Shown here: piece after piece, positions 22,900-34,325 of the stretch
Layout of the letters: every line of letters starts with the position of its first letter
Position numbering within the stretch: the stretch's first letter is position 1
Assembly (NCBI GenBank): GCA_963969495.1
Contig: OZ018319.1
Coordinates: 208,962,247 to 209,026,246, forward strand
Direction of reading: 5' to 3'
DNA length: 64,000 bases
From: Ceratothoa steindachneri
Lineage: Eukaryota; Arthropoda; Malacostraca; Isopoda; Cymothoidae
Program-made: the position numbers and the translations under genes
The notes under the pieces: model-generated
Seen by the model: the letters and a program-made list of their open reading frames with translations, nothing else
What the model was told of the DNA's origin: nothing
Database searches by the model: none

Positions 22900-24560
22900 C
22901 TTAAGAACATAAGAAAAGAAGGAGTCTGCAAAAGGTTAATCAATAGCCAATACAAGGCAGCTTCTGTTCCCATTCACAAGTTTAGATTCACCGAACATCT
23001 TCATCCATACATCTATGGAGAGTTTTATCAATAAGATTGTATAGATTCTCTACAATCTTATTGATAAAACTCTCCAGGGAGGACGCTTTTATAACATGAC
23101 TACGGAACCTATTCTATTCATCTACCCCTCGAATTGTAAACCAATTTCTACCAATCTCTTTCTTAAACCTAAACTTGTCCAGCTTAAACCCATTGCTACG
23201 TCTCCTATCCTATTCGTAAAAATAAGAACCTTACCCATTGCTCCCCTATTATAACCTTTTACCCACTTTAAGAGTTCAATCAAGTCCCTTCGAACTCTTC
23301 GCCTTTCTGAGCCTTTCATCATAAGGTCAGTTCCTCAACCCATGAATCATCTATATCATCTTTCTTTTCACAGACTCAAACAAACCAATATCCATCATAG
23401 AATAGGGTTACCAAAATTAAACCGCATAGTCAATATGAGGCCTATCTAATGCCAGGAACACTTTCAGCATCAGGACTGCTATTCCACTCCTCCTAATATA
23501 CTCCAATACCCTATAAGCTTTATTCCTAGCACTTATGCTCTTCTTTCTAGACCGGAGGTCAGAACTTACCAGGATACCTAAGTCTCTTTTGCATTCTGAC
23601 CTCCCTAAGACTCTCCCATTCAGTTTATAATTATTCAGTGGATTGCACCTACCTATACTAATTAAACTACACTTGCCTATGTTAAATACCATTTGTCAAT
23701 TATCTCTCCATTTAGATGATATGAGCAATTCATTGGGTCTTACCTCAGCATCAGAGTCAAACCTTAAACTCCTACCTAACCTAGTATCATTGGCAAACTT
23801 GCTCAGATCGCTTTAACTTGATTCAGAAATTGTAAGTGTAGCGCACTGTCGAAAGCTTTACTAAAATCAAAATAAACAATATCGTAGTTCAGCATCATAC
23901 ACCATTTTATAAAAAGACAGTAAATTAGTTAAACACGATTTACCCCGATTATAGATTCCATCATTTTTCCCACCACTGATGTCATACTCCCTCTCAGTAA
24001 TTAGACGGCATTGTTTTATCTCCCTTCTTAAATATAGGTATTACATTTGCTTTCTTGCATGCTGTTGCTAAAATGCCAGTCTCTAACGATTTTTTAAATA
24101 GGCAGGAAAGGAGCATACTCAACATTTCTTTACATTCCTTCAAAATTCTAGGAAAACCTCATAAGAGCCCGGCGCTTTACTAAATTTGGTGTTATCTATT
24201 TCTTTTGACACTATCTCATTTGTAATTAAAATATACTCTCATTTACCCTCATCAATACTCCTGAAGATCAAAGTCCCCTCATATAAAATTAGAGTATCTT
24301 CTAGTGTAAATAATAAAAGCAAAAGAATTAAAGGCAAACTGAAAGAAAATACATATTTAGTATACTAGCTATGGTATGACTATCACTCACTAAATTGCCA
24401 TACCTATGTAGTTTTAAGTGGGCCTATTTTATTTTTAGTCTTTGTTGTGTATAATTGAAAGAAACCTTTGGGATCTTCCTTTATTTGCCAATTTAATTTC
24501 ATAGTTTCTCTTCTCTATTATGATTAAATTTTTGATTTTCAAAGATAGCTCAATGTCCCC
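22900..24560 (-). pseudogene. CR1-like LINE (LINE D), RT and C-terminal region
   Basis: The minus strand, read downward, gives a KANVIPIFKKGDK block near 24040, a DFSKAFDSAL block (RT motif A) near 23850 and FANDTRLG near 23790 (the F-A-D-D box with one Asp read as Asn). The connecting domain lies at 23417-23692 (CKRDLGILVSSDL...YRVLEYIRR). The C-terminal LRRDLIELLKWVKGY...GFKLDKFRFKKEIGRNWF pattern is at 23100-23330. The 3' untranslated part ends near 22905 (AAGAACATAAGAAAAGAAGG when read on plus). Many stops and shifts are present. The endonuclease was not found upstream. Confidence 0.8.
23017..23075. repeat. Perfect 25-bp hairpin with 9-base loop
   Basis: The arm at 23017-23041 (starting GGAGAGTTTTATCAATAAGA) is the exact reverse complement of 23051-23075. 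The loop is TAGATTCTC. It falls in the C-terminal coding/3' region of LINE D and looks like a local inverted duplication rather than a coding feature. Confidence 0.95.
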
Positions 24561-25004
24561 AGTTAACTCATTTTTGACTGTAAACAATCCGGCAAATAAC
24601 TTGTGTACCACACTTCACGAAAGCGGATTTTGAGAGCAGATATCTTACCTAGACAGGACACAACTCATTAGTATGTCCTATCCTGATACGACTAAGACCC
24701 CTGATGGCACCTTCAACTTATTTGTACTTCCTAAGGCTGACATGGGGCAGAACGGGTTAGAGCTGGGCAGTACCAGGGGAATTAATTATCAATGGAGCCG
24801 ATAATAGCCATGACTTCACAAATGGTGCTACACTGCCATATGTCATTGAGAAGTTGCAGGCGTAGAATAGGAGGCGTATGTAAGTAAGAATTTTGTAAAC
24901 AGGAAAACTGTAAATATTACTAAACTATGTGAGTACTAATAACTATTTTTCATATTTTATATCAAATATTCCTTTTCAACATCATTAATCAGAATTTATT
25001 CGTA
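24561..25004. other. Unassigned sequence between LINE D and a minisatellite
   Basis: No recognised domain. It may be the degenerate 5' portion of LINE D, but no endonuclease motif could be read. Confidence 0.3.
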
Positions 25005-25255
25005 CATGATGTTCTGGGGTAAGCACGTCGTGTTTTAGAAAAGCACATGGTGTTCTGGGGGAGCAATAGTGTTTTGGTCGAAAACTTGTTGTTTTGGCCA
25101 AGTACATGGTGTTATGGCATAACACATAGTGATCTGCGCTAGCACATGTTGTTTTGGCCAAGCACTTTGTATTCAGGGCGTGTACATGGTGTTTTGGCGG
25201 AGCACATGATGTTCTGGCCAAGCGCCTTGTGTCCTGGCAGAGGACATGAACTTCG
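25005..25255. repeat. Minisatellite, 20-bp unit, about 12 copies
   Basis: Unit AGCACATGGTGTTTTGGCCA with regular 19-21-base spacing. Copies vary at TTTT/TTCT and CCAA/GGAG positions. It ends immediately before the 5' end of LINE C. Confidence 0.9.
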
Positions 25256-25533
25256 ATGAAGCCTTGGGATAGTTTAGTTGGCAGCTGTCTAAGGCATCAT
25301 GTTCTTTAATGGAGGAAAAGAAAGTACTGAAATTGATCAGGGAAATATGAGAGAACAAAATTATATCAAAGGTAAACAGATTGGGATAGGGAAATGGAAG
25401 AGATGTGGATTTAATAGAGGTAAAGGGATTCAGGATAAAAGAATTGCTTCAGGTAAAGGAGGGCTAAGTTGTCTCTATACCAATGCTCGTATTCTTAGAA
25501 GTAAGAGGGATGAGTTATTTAGTTTCTATTGAT

Positions 25534-25535
<2 letters not shown>

Positions 25536-25596
<61 letters not shown>
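25536..25596. repeat. (TA)n microsatellite inside the LINE C endonuclease
   Basis: Pure TA of about 60 bp lying between the KRDELFSFY and CVTESWV coding blocks. Its YIYI reading is not protein. Confidence 0.97.
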
Positions 25597-25600
<4 letters not shown>

Positions 25601-25670
25601 GTGTAACAGAATCATGGGTTTGTGAAATTATATTTAGTGACAATGTTGGTGAATTTGATCAACAAGGTTA

Positions 25671-25672
<2 letters not shown>

Positions 25673-25709
<37 letters not shown>
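25673..25709. repeat. Second (TA)n microsatellite inside the LINE C endonuclease
   Basis: About 37 bp of TA directly after the GYD codons, where CR1-like endonucleases normally continue into a 'FRKDR..GGGV.LYV' block that is missing here. Confidence 0.95.
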
Positions 25710-25712
<3 letters not shown>

Positions 25713-27170
25713 CATTCGTTAAAGAAGAGGTAGAACTAGAAGTTGAATAATTAGGTATTTGAAAAAGAAATAAGATTGCTTCAAATCTAAGTAATTCGAT
25801 GGAACAAGAAGAAGTTAAATCACTGTGGATAGATATTAAGGTCAATAAAAATAGGATACAATACTTAGCAACCTTTTTCAGACAACCTGGAAAGATGGAT
25901 GATATAGATGAGCTAATGATTATAAAAATAAGTAAAGGATGGGAAGAAAATACAGTTATTGTAGGTGACTTTAATTTAAGCTCTGTGGATTGGGAAAATA
26001 AAATAGAAAGGGAAAGAGCAAGTTGTAAATTTATAAAATGCTTTGAGGCTTATTTTTTCTGCTTAATTCATTAATAAGCCAATAAGAGGTGCCATTATTT
26101 TAGATCTGGTTCTTTCAGATGATGATCACTTGGTTCAGCAAGTGACTACTGGGGAAGCATTGGGAAATATTGATCATCAGATGGTTCGGTTTAACTTGGG
26201 AATAGGGAAAGGTAGAACATCAACAACACGACGAAAACTCCAAATTTTTAATAGGGGTAATTCTGAACTATGCAACTTGCTATATCAGGTAAAGTGGGAT
26301 ATGAATATTCAGTCGTAAGAATACTTCTGAGATACGGGACACTTTTAAGACTATAGTAAACATAGTCCAAGAGCAGTGTTGCCCAATGAAGGTCATTAGG
26401 AAGAAATGTAGGAAGCTAGTGTGGTGGAATCAGAAGATATCTAGGAAAATATCTGACAAGAAAAGGGCTTACCAGAAATTATAGTGAGAAAGTACTGTTA
26501 ACAATCTAAATCATTATTGTTTGTCCAGGAATTAGCTAAATAAGATTATTAAGAAGGGGAAAAGGGTGACAGAAATTAATTTAGCTCAAAATAAAAATAA
26601 AGATCCAAGAAATTTCTTTAGCTATTTTAAAATCAATAACAAATCTAAATAATAAAATCGGGTCTATAATATACAAAGGGATCTGAAAAAATCTGTTGAG
26701 GAAATCGTAGAGCTTCTTAATGATCATTTTTCTTCCGTATTTACAGAAGAGAATCTGGATAGTTTAATTGATGATAATTCTAGGTCAAGGGAACTGGTAT
26801 TGAATATCATTAATGAGGATAGAGAAATAATTAAAGTTTTAAATTGGAGTTAAATACTAGTAAGGCATCTGGCTCAGACAAAATTGATTATAGTTTACTT
26901 AGAGAAGGTGTAGATAGTATTGCAATACCTCTTGAGAAAATATATATTAGATCAGCGATCGCCAACCTTTCGGACTTCACGGACCACTAAATTTATAATT
27001 TTAAATCTAGCGGACTACTAATTTAAATTTTTAAAAAAAGGTAAATATATTTATGAAATAATAATCAGAGAACTTTCATTTTATTAATATGGAATGCACC
27101 TATTATATATAACAAAGTTATAGTTTAATTATTACAAAATAATTGAGGTTTATTTAAGTATTACACATTT

Positions 27171-28800
27171 TTAGTGTGATATTTGTTCCTGCTTGTTTGA
27201 AATAAGTTTATGGATTTTTGGCTCCAATGACGTTACTGCAAGACGGAGAGCCGTTTTTATTTCAAGCCGAGACCGGTACTGAGTTTTAATTGCTGTGACA
27301 GATGAAAATGTCTTTTCGCACAAATATGTTGTTGAAAATTGAATCAAAATTTTCATTGCTTTTTCACCTAGTGATGGGTATTCACTTTTTAAGGAGAGCC
27401 AAAAATGAGGTCTTGATAAGGATGAGGGAAATTTAGCTTTGAGACTGTCGTCGCATGATAGATCGAGGAGGCTTTCTTTTTTATTCATGCTTAAATTGCT
27501 CTCTTCAATGTTTGTTGCAAATGGATCTATTATCTACATATTGCCATGCCTGGGATATTCTTCCTTTGGGTAATAACAACCCCAAAATTCTCTCAGTGAC
27601 TGTAAGTGCTGTTGAATAATAGGTACCACTTGCTGGTTGATATCCTTCTCTCTCATATATTCATCGAAATTTTAAAACATTTGCAGATCTTCTTCAGCCA
27701 ACCGCGTTTGCCACAGTGATATTTTCTTTTGAAAAGCATTTATTTTACCTCGTATTGTAAACACGTCCTTAAGTTGTCCTCGCAAGGATATATTTAGTTC
27801 ATTTAACAGCGATGTATAATGCAGTATGTAGACAAAATGTCTAGGTGACCAAAATTTTTCACTTTTACAACAATTCCTGAACGATGTCCAGTCATGTTTG
27901 CGGCACCGTCTGTATATAGCCCAATACATTTTTCCATTCAATTCCGTGTTCCAGGAAATAATTAACAAGTGCTTAAAAAATCTGAGAGCTAGTTGTTCTA
28001 CCCGGCAAGTTGAGTGAACAAAGCAGTTCTTCCTGCAACTTTCCTTCACACTCAACCCTCACAAAACAAAGAAGTGCCTTGTTACTTACGTCCGTTGATT
28101 CGTCAAGTTGAATTGAATATAATGGTGAAACTTTTACCATTTTTATAACTTGATTTTCAATATCTTCAGCCATGTCTTCAATTCTGCGCTTTACAGTGTT
28201 ACCAGACATAGGAATTACTTTCCGTTTCTGTACAGCCTCTGCTTTCCCAAAACCTCTTCACAGGCTTGTAACATGCAAGGCTTGATTAATTCTTCTCCAC
28301 TCGTATACGGCTTTATATTTTCCGCTATTTGAAATGCTAGCAGATAAAAAACCTTTAATAAGGACTTATCTTTTACATATTTCCACATATTATTTGAAAA
28401 TATTGAAGTGGTTTCTAAGCTAAATCTGGGTGTTTTGATTGCGTTTTCCGAGTTTGGAAGGTTTCATGGCATCATTGGATAAACTCTGGGAACACACAAT
28501 ACAAAGCGGCCGTGGATTCAGCTCACTACCAGGTTCTTGAAAAAATCCAAATTTCAAGTAGTTCGAATCATATTTCTGTGATACTTTGAGTTTTTTGTTT
28601 TCGCCTCCAGGTAGAATGTTTATTCTAATAGAGGCTTTGATTCATTGACCAGCTCACGGTTAAGTGAAGTATTGCTATTATAGTTATATTATCTTTGGTT
28701 TGACTAAAGAAATGCAAAATATTCGCTTGCTTTTTCTCACTCATTATGAGTCTATTACCTATTTCATTTGAATCTGAAAACTCCCAAAAGGAAGGATTGG
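27171..28800 (-). pseudogene. hAT transposase of the ZBED5/SCAND3 type (hAT-1)
   Basis: In coding order (high to low coordinates): a BED-finger region near 28440-28520 (TAALCIVCSQSL and MKPSKLG), NTVKRRIEDMAEDIENQ at about 28200-28140, then SPLYSIQLDESTDVSNKALL, which is the conserved 'LDESTDVS..AQL' start of the RNase-H-like domain with its catalytic Asp. After frameshifts, a C-terminal hAT dimerisation block spans 27171-27488 (HFWLSLKSEYPSL...STTYLCEKTFSSVTAIKTQYRSRL). This is the family domesticated in vertebrates as ZBED5, SCAND3 and FAM200. At least four disruptions make it non-functional. Confidence 0.82.
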
Positions 28801-28926
28801 TAACTTGGAACAACAGTTGCGCATCGCGTTTGATAAGCCTCACTTATAAATTATACACCAAAAGATTTGTTAAACTATCCAGAATAAGATCTCCTGTAGG
28901 TATTTTTAAAAAAAGCTTCGATAACG

Positions 28927-29065
28927 AATAAAAAATATAAACATATTCCCTTTATTTTAACAAATAGGCTATTCGCTGAACTCGTTGTCAGCTGTCGCTA
29001 GATGGCGTAATTGTGAGAGGTAAGCCCCATTTAAAAATAAAGGGAATATGTTTATATTTTTTATT
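28927..29065. repeat. Fold-back with ~34-bp arms inside hAT-1
   Basis: The arm at 28927-28960 (AATAAAAAATATAAACATAT and on) is the reverse complement of 29031-29065 with one extra T. The loop is about 70 bp. It resembles a short MITE or an inverted duplication. No flanking duplication is clear. Confidence 0.85.
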
Positions 29066-29799
29066 CATTAACGAAACATTTTTCAGGTTAGGTTAGGTAT
29101 GTTAGTTTTTGTGTTGATTTGTTCGATTTTGACGTCCGTTTTCGTAGCAAAATGCTTGTGTGGTTACCGTTCACCCTCGAATTTCTGATGGGAAATAATA
29201 GCCAATCAAGTAATTTCCGACGGAAACGAAGGTCAGAATCGAATAAATCAACATAAAAAATATAGGAAAACACTAGAATTAAAAAAAAAGAGAAAAGGAA
29301 TCAGCCCTAATTTACACATTTACCAAAATTTGTGACGCACTTTCGTGTCATGCGGTATTAGGGTTAAAAAATTAATACTCATAGCCATGGATGCACATGC
29401 GCGTCTTTGTCCTGAATTTAAGAAAGCAAACCATTTTTGTAATTAAAATGAAATTTATCATCAAATGAGGATGTTTTGCTCGCTAATTTTCTTAGAAATT
29501 AGAGGTAATAATTAAAATCGGGTAGCAGTCAACGTGTTAAGTGATTTATAAGCCTAATTAACATACACACAGAGGACTGCTTAGCAACAACTGACAGCCA
29601 GTGATGCCAGTGGAATTAAAAAAAAAAACCAAGAGTGTCAAATAAAAAAAAACAAAATGGACAAAAAAATAAACCAAACATTTTAGATAACTAGTAAAAA
29701 TGCTGATTAAAAACAAATTAGCTTTTTTATAGTAAGCCTATATATTAAAATTATATAAAAAGAAGCAAAAAGGAAGTACTTACAATAAATATTTAGCAT

Positions 29800-31620
29800 T
29801 TATTCTTCTTCAATATCTTCATAAATTGTTATCATTTCGTCTTCATTTTTAGCTTTTTTTAGTCGTTCAGTATATCGCTTGTGTGCTTTCCCCTCTTGCA
29901 AGTCTTTTAATAGATTTTTATTAGGCTGCCAAGTTGTGCAAGAATTATTGTTTTTAGTAACATGTTGTTTAGCCAAAATTCTAGCTCTCGTAGTAGATGC
30001 CTTCAGCTTATTGATGTGCTTTGTTTTCACTGTATTTACTTGAGAAAAAATTCTCTCCACATAGGCAAAAGAATGAGGCAGTGATGTCATGTTTGTCATG
30101 AAAATCGGATAAGGTTAAATATTTGGGTTGATCTAAGCCATCCTTGATGTCACGTAATTTATACCAGAACTGTGGAATTTTCAAACTTTTGTTAATATTG
30201 TGTTGTTCTGTGGTCACCCGAAAACTTCTATATTCGTCATTCAGATCATTCAGTTTGTTTTCTGGCACGAGTGTTTTAAAATGAAAGGCCAAACTTGAGA
30301 TGGACATTGGTGAATTCTGACCAAGGACAATCTTTGGATCCAAAACTTTTAACTTTGCTATTATGCTGCTTTCACTGAATTAAAAGCGCTGTTTAATTTT
30401 GACACACAGTTCGATCAAAAATTTCAAACAATTATTTTTAAATCTGAGTTTGCATTCATGATCAACAAGGGGTTCTTCTTCTAAAAGAGACATTGTTCTA
30501 CCTCCGAGATATAAATCTTGTCTGTTTGTGCACTGTTTCGTCTCTTGTATCAATATTCCATAGTCCCATTTGACTTAAGCACTCTTCCTTAACGAAAAAA
30601 ACTCAAAAAATATTCTTGTATTCAGATGATACCATTGAGTGTAATTTATGCAGTCTAAATTGTTCTGACTGGTATTCCAGGTTGAGAGCATTGAATTTAC
30701 CTAGCACATAATGAAGGAAGCAGAGCATATGTTTTGTTCTGCGGTTGATAAATATCTCATTTATTCTCCTCGCTCCGTCTACTTTGTCGCTTTCTGATTC
30801 GGACTGAAAATATAGAACGAGAGCCTCTCATTGTTCCAAAATTCTGTAGATTACATTTTATCTGGAAAGCCACCTTGTTTGTGCCAGTTTGGGGATTTTA
30901 TGATTAACAATTTGAATGGCATCTTGAATAGTGACAAAATCATTTTGACGTTTGCTACTTCGGGAGAAATAAGATGTAATATCTTTAAGAAATGACCCTA
31001 GATATGAGGATAGCACTGGTACAGCATGGCTGGCGCAAAGCGCAAATGAATGACAAACGCACCTAAGAACAAAAACTAATGGCAAAAATCTTTTAGTAAT
31101 TTTTGAAATCCATTTTTTTTACTTAGCATTGTGAAACAGTTATCACTAGCAAAACATATAATGATACTTATTGGGACGCTTCTTTGTTCGAAGAGAGATT
31201 TAAATGATTCAAATAGGCTTGCTGCACTCCCGTTTTGAGAGTTTTGTTCTTTTGTAATGAACATTTTTGACAAATTGGAATAAGGTGATCTATATGAGAA
31301 AACGGGATGTGATGTTCAGCAAAATATGCTGCAAATAACATTTACGTATTGGTATTTTTTTCCAATTCAGAGCTTTTCTTTGTAAGAAAATGAGTAATAC
31401 TGAATTTTGATCTAGCTGCTTCAAAGTTTTTTATGTGTTTGTCAGTCTTTTTATGTATTAACAACATAGACTTACTCTCATTTTTCAGAGTAATAGCACA
31501 AAAAATGCAATAACTGTTGCTTCCATCTTGTTCATCTCTCTTTAGCCATCTTTTAAATTCTTTCACTTCAAGCCATTCATTTTTAAATGACTGGGTATAT
31601 CATTTTTTTTTTCTCTTTGG
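29800..31620 (-). pseudogene. hAT transposase of the ZNF862-like type (hAT-2)
   Basis: In coding order: a zinc-finger block at 31342-31566 with WLKRDE...SYCIFC...H.KTDKHIKN (C-x2-C...H...H), then an RNase-H-fold segment at 31076-31273 (ICFASDNCFTML, catalytic Asp of 'GFASDGA..M'). Next, at 30858-31085, come CVCHSFALCASHA and QTRWLSR, the 'CHSLHL..S.A' and 'TRWLS' blocks typical of this hAT group. The C-terminal region is at 29800-30343 (KIPQFWYKLRDIKDG, LPHSFAYVERIFSQVNTVKT), with the 'P.S.A..ERIFS..N.IKTK' dimerisation motif. Frameshifts separate the blocks, so it is inactive. Confidence 0.82.
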
Positions 31621-32032
31621 AGACTTTTCACTCATAATGAGGGATTCAAACTGTATTTCACTTTTTTAAAATCACGATACCACGTATACTAATTTGAATT
31701 TGAAATATACCAATATCATTATGGTCAAAATTATTGGAGTAGAAGGGAATATACCAGTATTATTACTTATTATCTATGAATATTTATGGGGTAAAATATC
31801 ACATATATAATTCATTTAAACATAGTATCGCTTAATTATGCAGTATTTTTTCTTTAATCCAGATCCGAATTCAAAGAAACATTTTATTTAAATAAGGTCC
31901 AAATAGAAATAAAATTTGGTCAGGGATCAGTTATTTTGAACTCTATGTTCTAATGCATAAGGTTTATTAGTGGTTGATTATTCATAATAATTCTCTAATT
32001 TTCGTTCAGTTGAAAATACAAATTTAAAGGTC

Positions 32033-33065
32033 ATAACATAACATAACATAACATAACATAATTTCACGGATGACAAAAGCTACAAGGGCCTATCAATGGT
32101 CATGCACATCTGTCAAAACCCACCCCCCAAAGGCATCCATAGGATTGTGTCAGATCATGCATCTACAATATACAATTCGAGCCATAAACAGAAATGTGCC
32201 AAAAACAAAAAGCATCATCATCAAGACTCGTCAAAATCCAAATCAATCGTAATATACAATAAAAAAAACTGCATCCACAGGAATGAGTCCAGAATACCCA
32301 CCAAAGTTAACCCTCCCTCCCCATAAAATCAACTAATCTGCGTTTGAATACATTCAAGTTCGAACTGTCTACCGTCTCAGATGGCAAACTATTCCAGTAT
32401 ACTACCACCCTTTTGGTGAAAAAATATTTTCTAACATCCAACCTGCACCTCTGTTTTTTAATTTTAAGTTGTTACCCCTAGTCCTATTACTACCTTCCAA
32501 CTCAAATAACTTGCTAAAATCCAACTTATCCATCCCAGAACTGATTTTTAAAAGGTTTAATCATATCTTCTCTCACACATCTTCTCTCAAATGAGAATAT
32601 ATTTAATACCCTCAGTGCTTCAGGAAAGGTATTATTTTTGTACTGACTCTAGCATGTTGATGTGATGTCTAAAATGTGGTGACCATGCTTGTATACAGTA
32701 CTCTAAATGTGGCCTAACATACGAGTTATAGAGTTTAAGGATAACTTCTTTACTCTTGTAGCTAACATTAATGTTAATGTATCCTAGCACCCTATTTGCT
32801 CTATTTTTTGCCTCAATACACTGCTTTGAAAACTTCAGTGACCTATCTACTACTACCCCTAAGTCCTTCTCATCCTCAACTGAATTCAGCCAATGCCCAT
32901 CCATTTCATAAGTAAATTCCCTATTATGCCTTCCCATGTTAAGAACTTTGCATTTTTTAAGGTTAAAAGTCATTTGCCACTTCTGAGCCCAAGCTAATAA
33001 CTCAATTTAGATCCATTAAACTTCCTCTTTCCATTTCTAAGTACATTTCTAATTAATATAGTACG
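32033..33065 (-). mobile_element. 5'-truncated LINE C relative inside hAT-2
   Basis: The minus strand 32973-32632 is one open block from LKKCKVLNMGRHNREF through EDEKDLGVVVDRSLKFSKQC to SYVRPHLEYCIQAWSP, the connecting region after the CR1-like RT domain. The C-terminus follows in a broken frame (32330-32600). The 3' end carries (ACATA)n on the plus strand at 32033-32061, i.e. a TTATG repeat tail. RT and endonuclease are absent. It is the best uninterrupted guide for rejoining LINE C. Confidence 0.85.
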
Positions 33066-33628
33066 AGTAAGTGAAAATAAAGTTTTAAAGAAAATCTAAA
33101 AACACTGTTTTTGAAATCAGATTCGCCTTTTAAGCATTCTTTAAGATGCACCGATTGTAAAATTGAATATTATTTCAAATATCTATGCTTTGTTTCAAAA
33201 TGTTTCGTCGGGAAAGCACCAATGACCATTCCAAAAGGATTGCTTAACGCTAGAACTTTTCGGTTATCTTAAGGTGGTAACACTGCAATATACAAAAATA
33301 TTTGACTCCCATGCGGTGACAAGCTTATTTTATTATAATTTAGGAAAGGAATTTCGTGGAAATGCCTTAAAAAAACAAGATTTCTTTGATTTCCTAGAAA
33401 ATAAACCAATAAACCAAGGCACGTAATAAAAAAACAAGGGATGGCATCGCTGCTGACAGCTCTCTCTCTCTCTTTTATCTACTGTCAGGCTCTATGTCTT
33501 CTGTGAACTTTGTATCAGGGTTCCCTGAAGAGGGTTAACAAAACATAAAAATTGCAAATAATGTCCCAATTTTTCTGCGGACCATCAAAATTTTCGCTGA
33601 CCAACGGTTGGCGACTGCTATATTAGAT

Positions 33629-34325
33629 GACTGTAGTTTGGAGAAATGCCTTATGATAGGAAAATAGCAAATGTACAAATTTTTAAGATGTGAACTAAAG
33701 AAGACCCAAATATCTTTGATAGTTTCTAAAATTCTCGAGACAGTAGTTAACAAGGGTATTTCTGAACATCTTTAGATTAACAAACTTATTCGAACTTATG
33801 GATTATGTCACTAAAAAATTAGATAATTCTGTTGTAATTAGACTTTAGCAAAGCTTTTGATAAGGTTCAACATAAGAGACTAGTTGACAAATTAAAAATG
33901 GATGGGAAAATTGGGAAAGTTTTGAATTGGATCGCTGAATGGCTGAAAGACAGGAATCAGAGTGTGACACTAAATGGGATGAAGGTCACAGTGGAGGGAT
34001 GTTATCAGTAGGGTAGCTCAGAGATAATTTCTCGGCCCATTAATTATTATTCTTAGTTTATATAAAAGATCTTGGAATGGGTGGAAATAGCAGTGCCAAT
34101 TTTTGCTGATGACACAAAATTAAAAGCTGTAGTAAAGGAGGTTGAGGATAACTTTGAATTGAAGAGTGATTTAAATAAGTTTTTAGTTTGAGCTCAAAAG
34201 TGAAAGAGGAATTTTAACCTTAAAAAGTGTGAAGTTATTAACAATGGAAGGGATAAAAGTGAATTTAGCTATGAAATCAGGAGCATTGACTGAGTGCAAT
34301 AGACGATGAAAAGGGCTTTAGGGAA
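33629..34325 (+). pseudogene. LINE C piece 2: reverse transcriptase
   Basis: The piece resumes exactly at the hAT-1 target repeat and reads DRKIANVQIFK, then DFSKAFDKVQHKRLVDKLK (RT motif A), WIAEWLKDRNQSVTLNG, a degraded F-A-D-D box near 34105 (FADDTKL in frame after a shift) and NFNLKKCEVI. It stops at 34325 where the second LTR element begins, in the middle of the 'EDEKDLG' codons. Confidence 0.82.

Larger units (their letters stand above)
25290..26952 (+). pseudogene. LINE C piece 1: APE endonuclease and start of RT
   Basis: The reading SCLYTNARILRSKRDEL...CVTESWV...VGDFNLSSVDWE and later NIDHQMVRF gives the N-terminal 'NARS..NK', TESW, GDFN and DHR/DHQ blocks of APE-type LINE endonucleases. 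Two (TA)n arrays (25536-25596 and 25673-25709) interrupt it, replacing coding sequence between NARS and TESWV and after GYD. The linker after EN (PRNFFSYFKINN, 'EENLDSLIDDN', SGSDKID) follows, ending at the hAT insertion with LEKIYIR. Confidence 0.8.
29599..33452 (-). mobile_element. Inner hAT transposon (hAT-2) with perfect 8-bp target duplication
   Basis: The left end CAGTGATGCCA pairs with the right end TGGCATCGCTG (reverse complement CAGCGATGCCA, one mismatch in 11). CTGACAGC occurs immediately outside both ends (29591-29598 and 33453-33460). The transposase is on the minus strand. It lies wholly within hAT-1, so it inserted later, and it contains a still later LINE insertion. Confidence 0.93.
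26953..33618 (-). mobile_element. Outer hAT transposon (hAT-1)
   Basis: The left end is CAGCGATCGCCAACC; the right end in reverse complement is GCAGTCGCCAACCGTTGG, the same terminus with a two-base gap. Sub-terminal CGGACCA sequence is shared as well. The direct repeat TATATTAGAT (26943-26952 and 33619-33628) flanks it; hAT duplications are 8 bp, so the extra bases are chance or TA-rich target. The transposase lies on the minus strand at its left side. A second hAT and a LINE sit inside its 5' portion. Confidence 0.88.
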
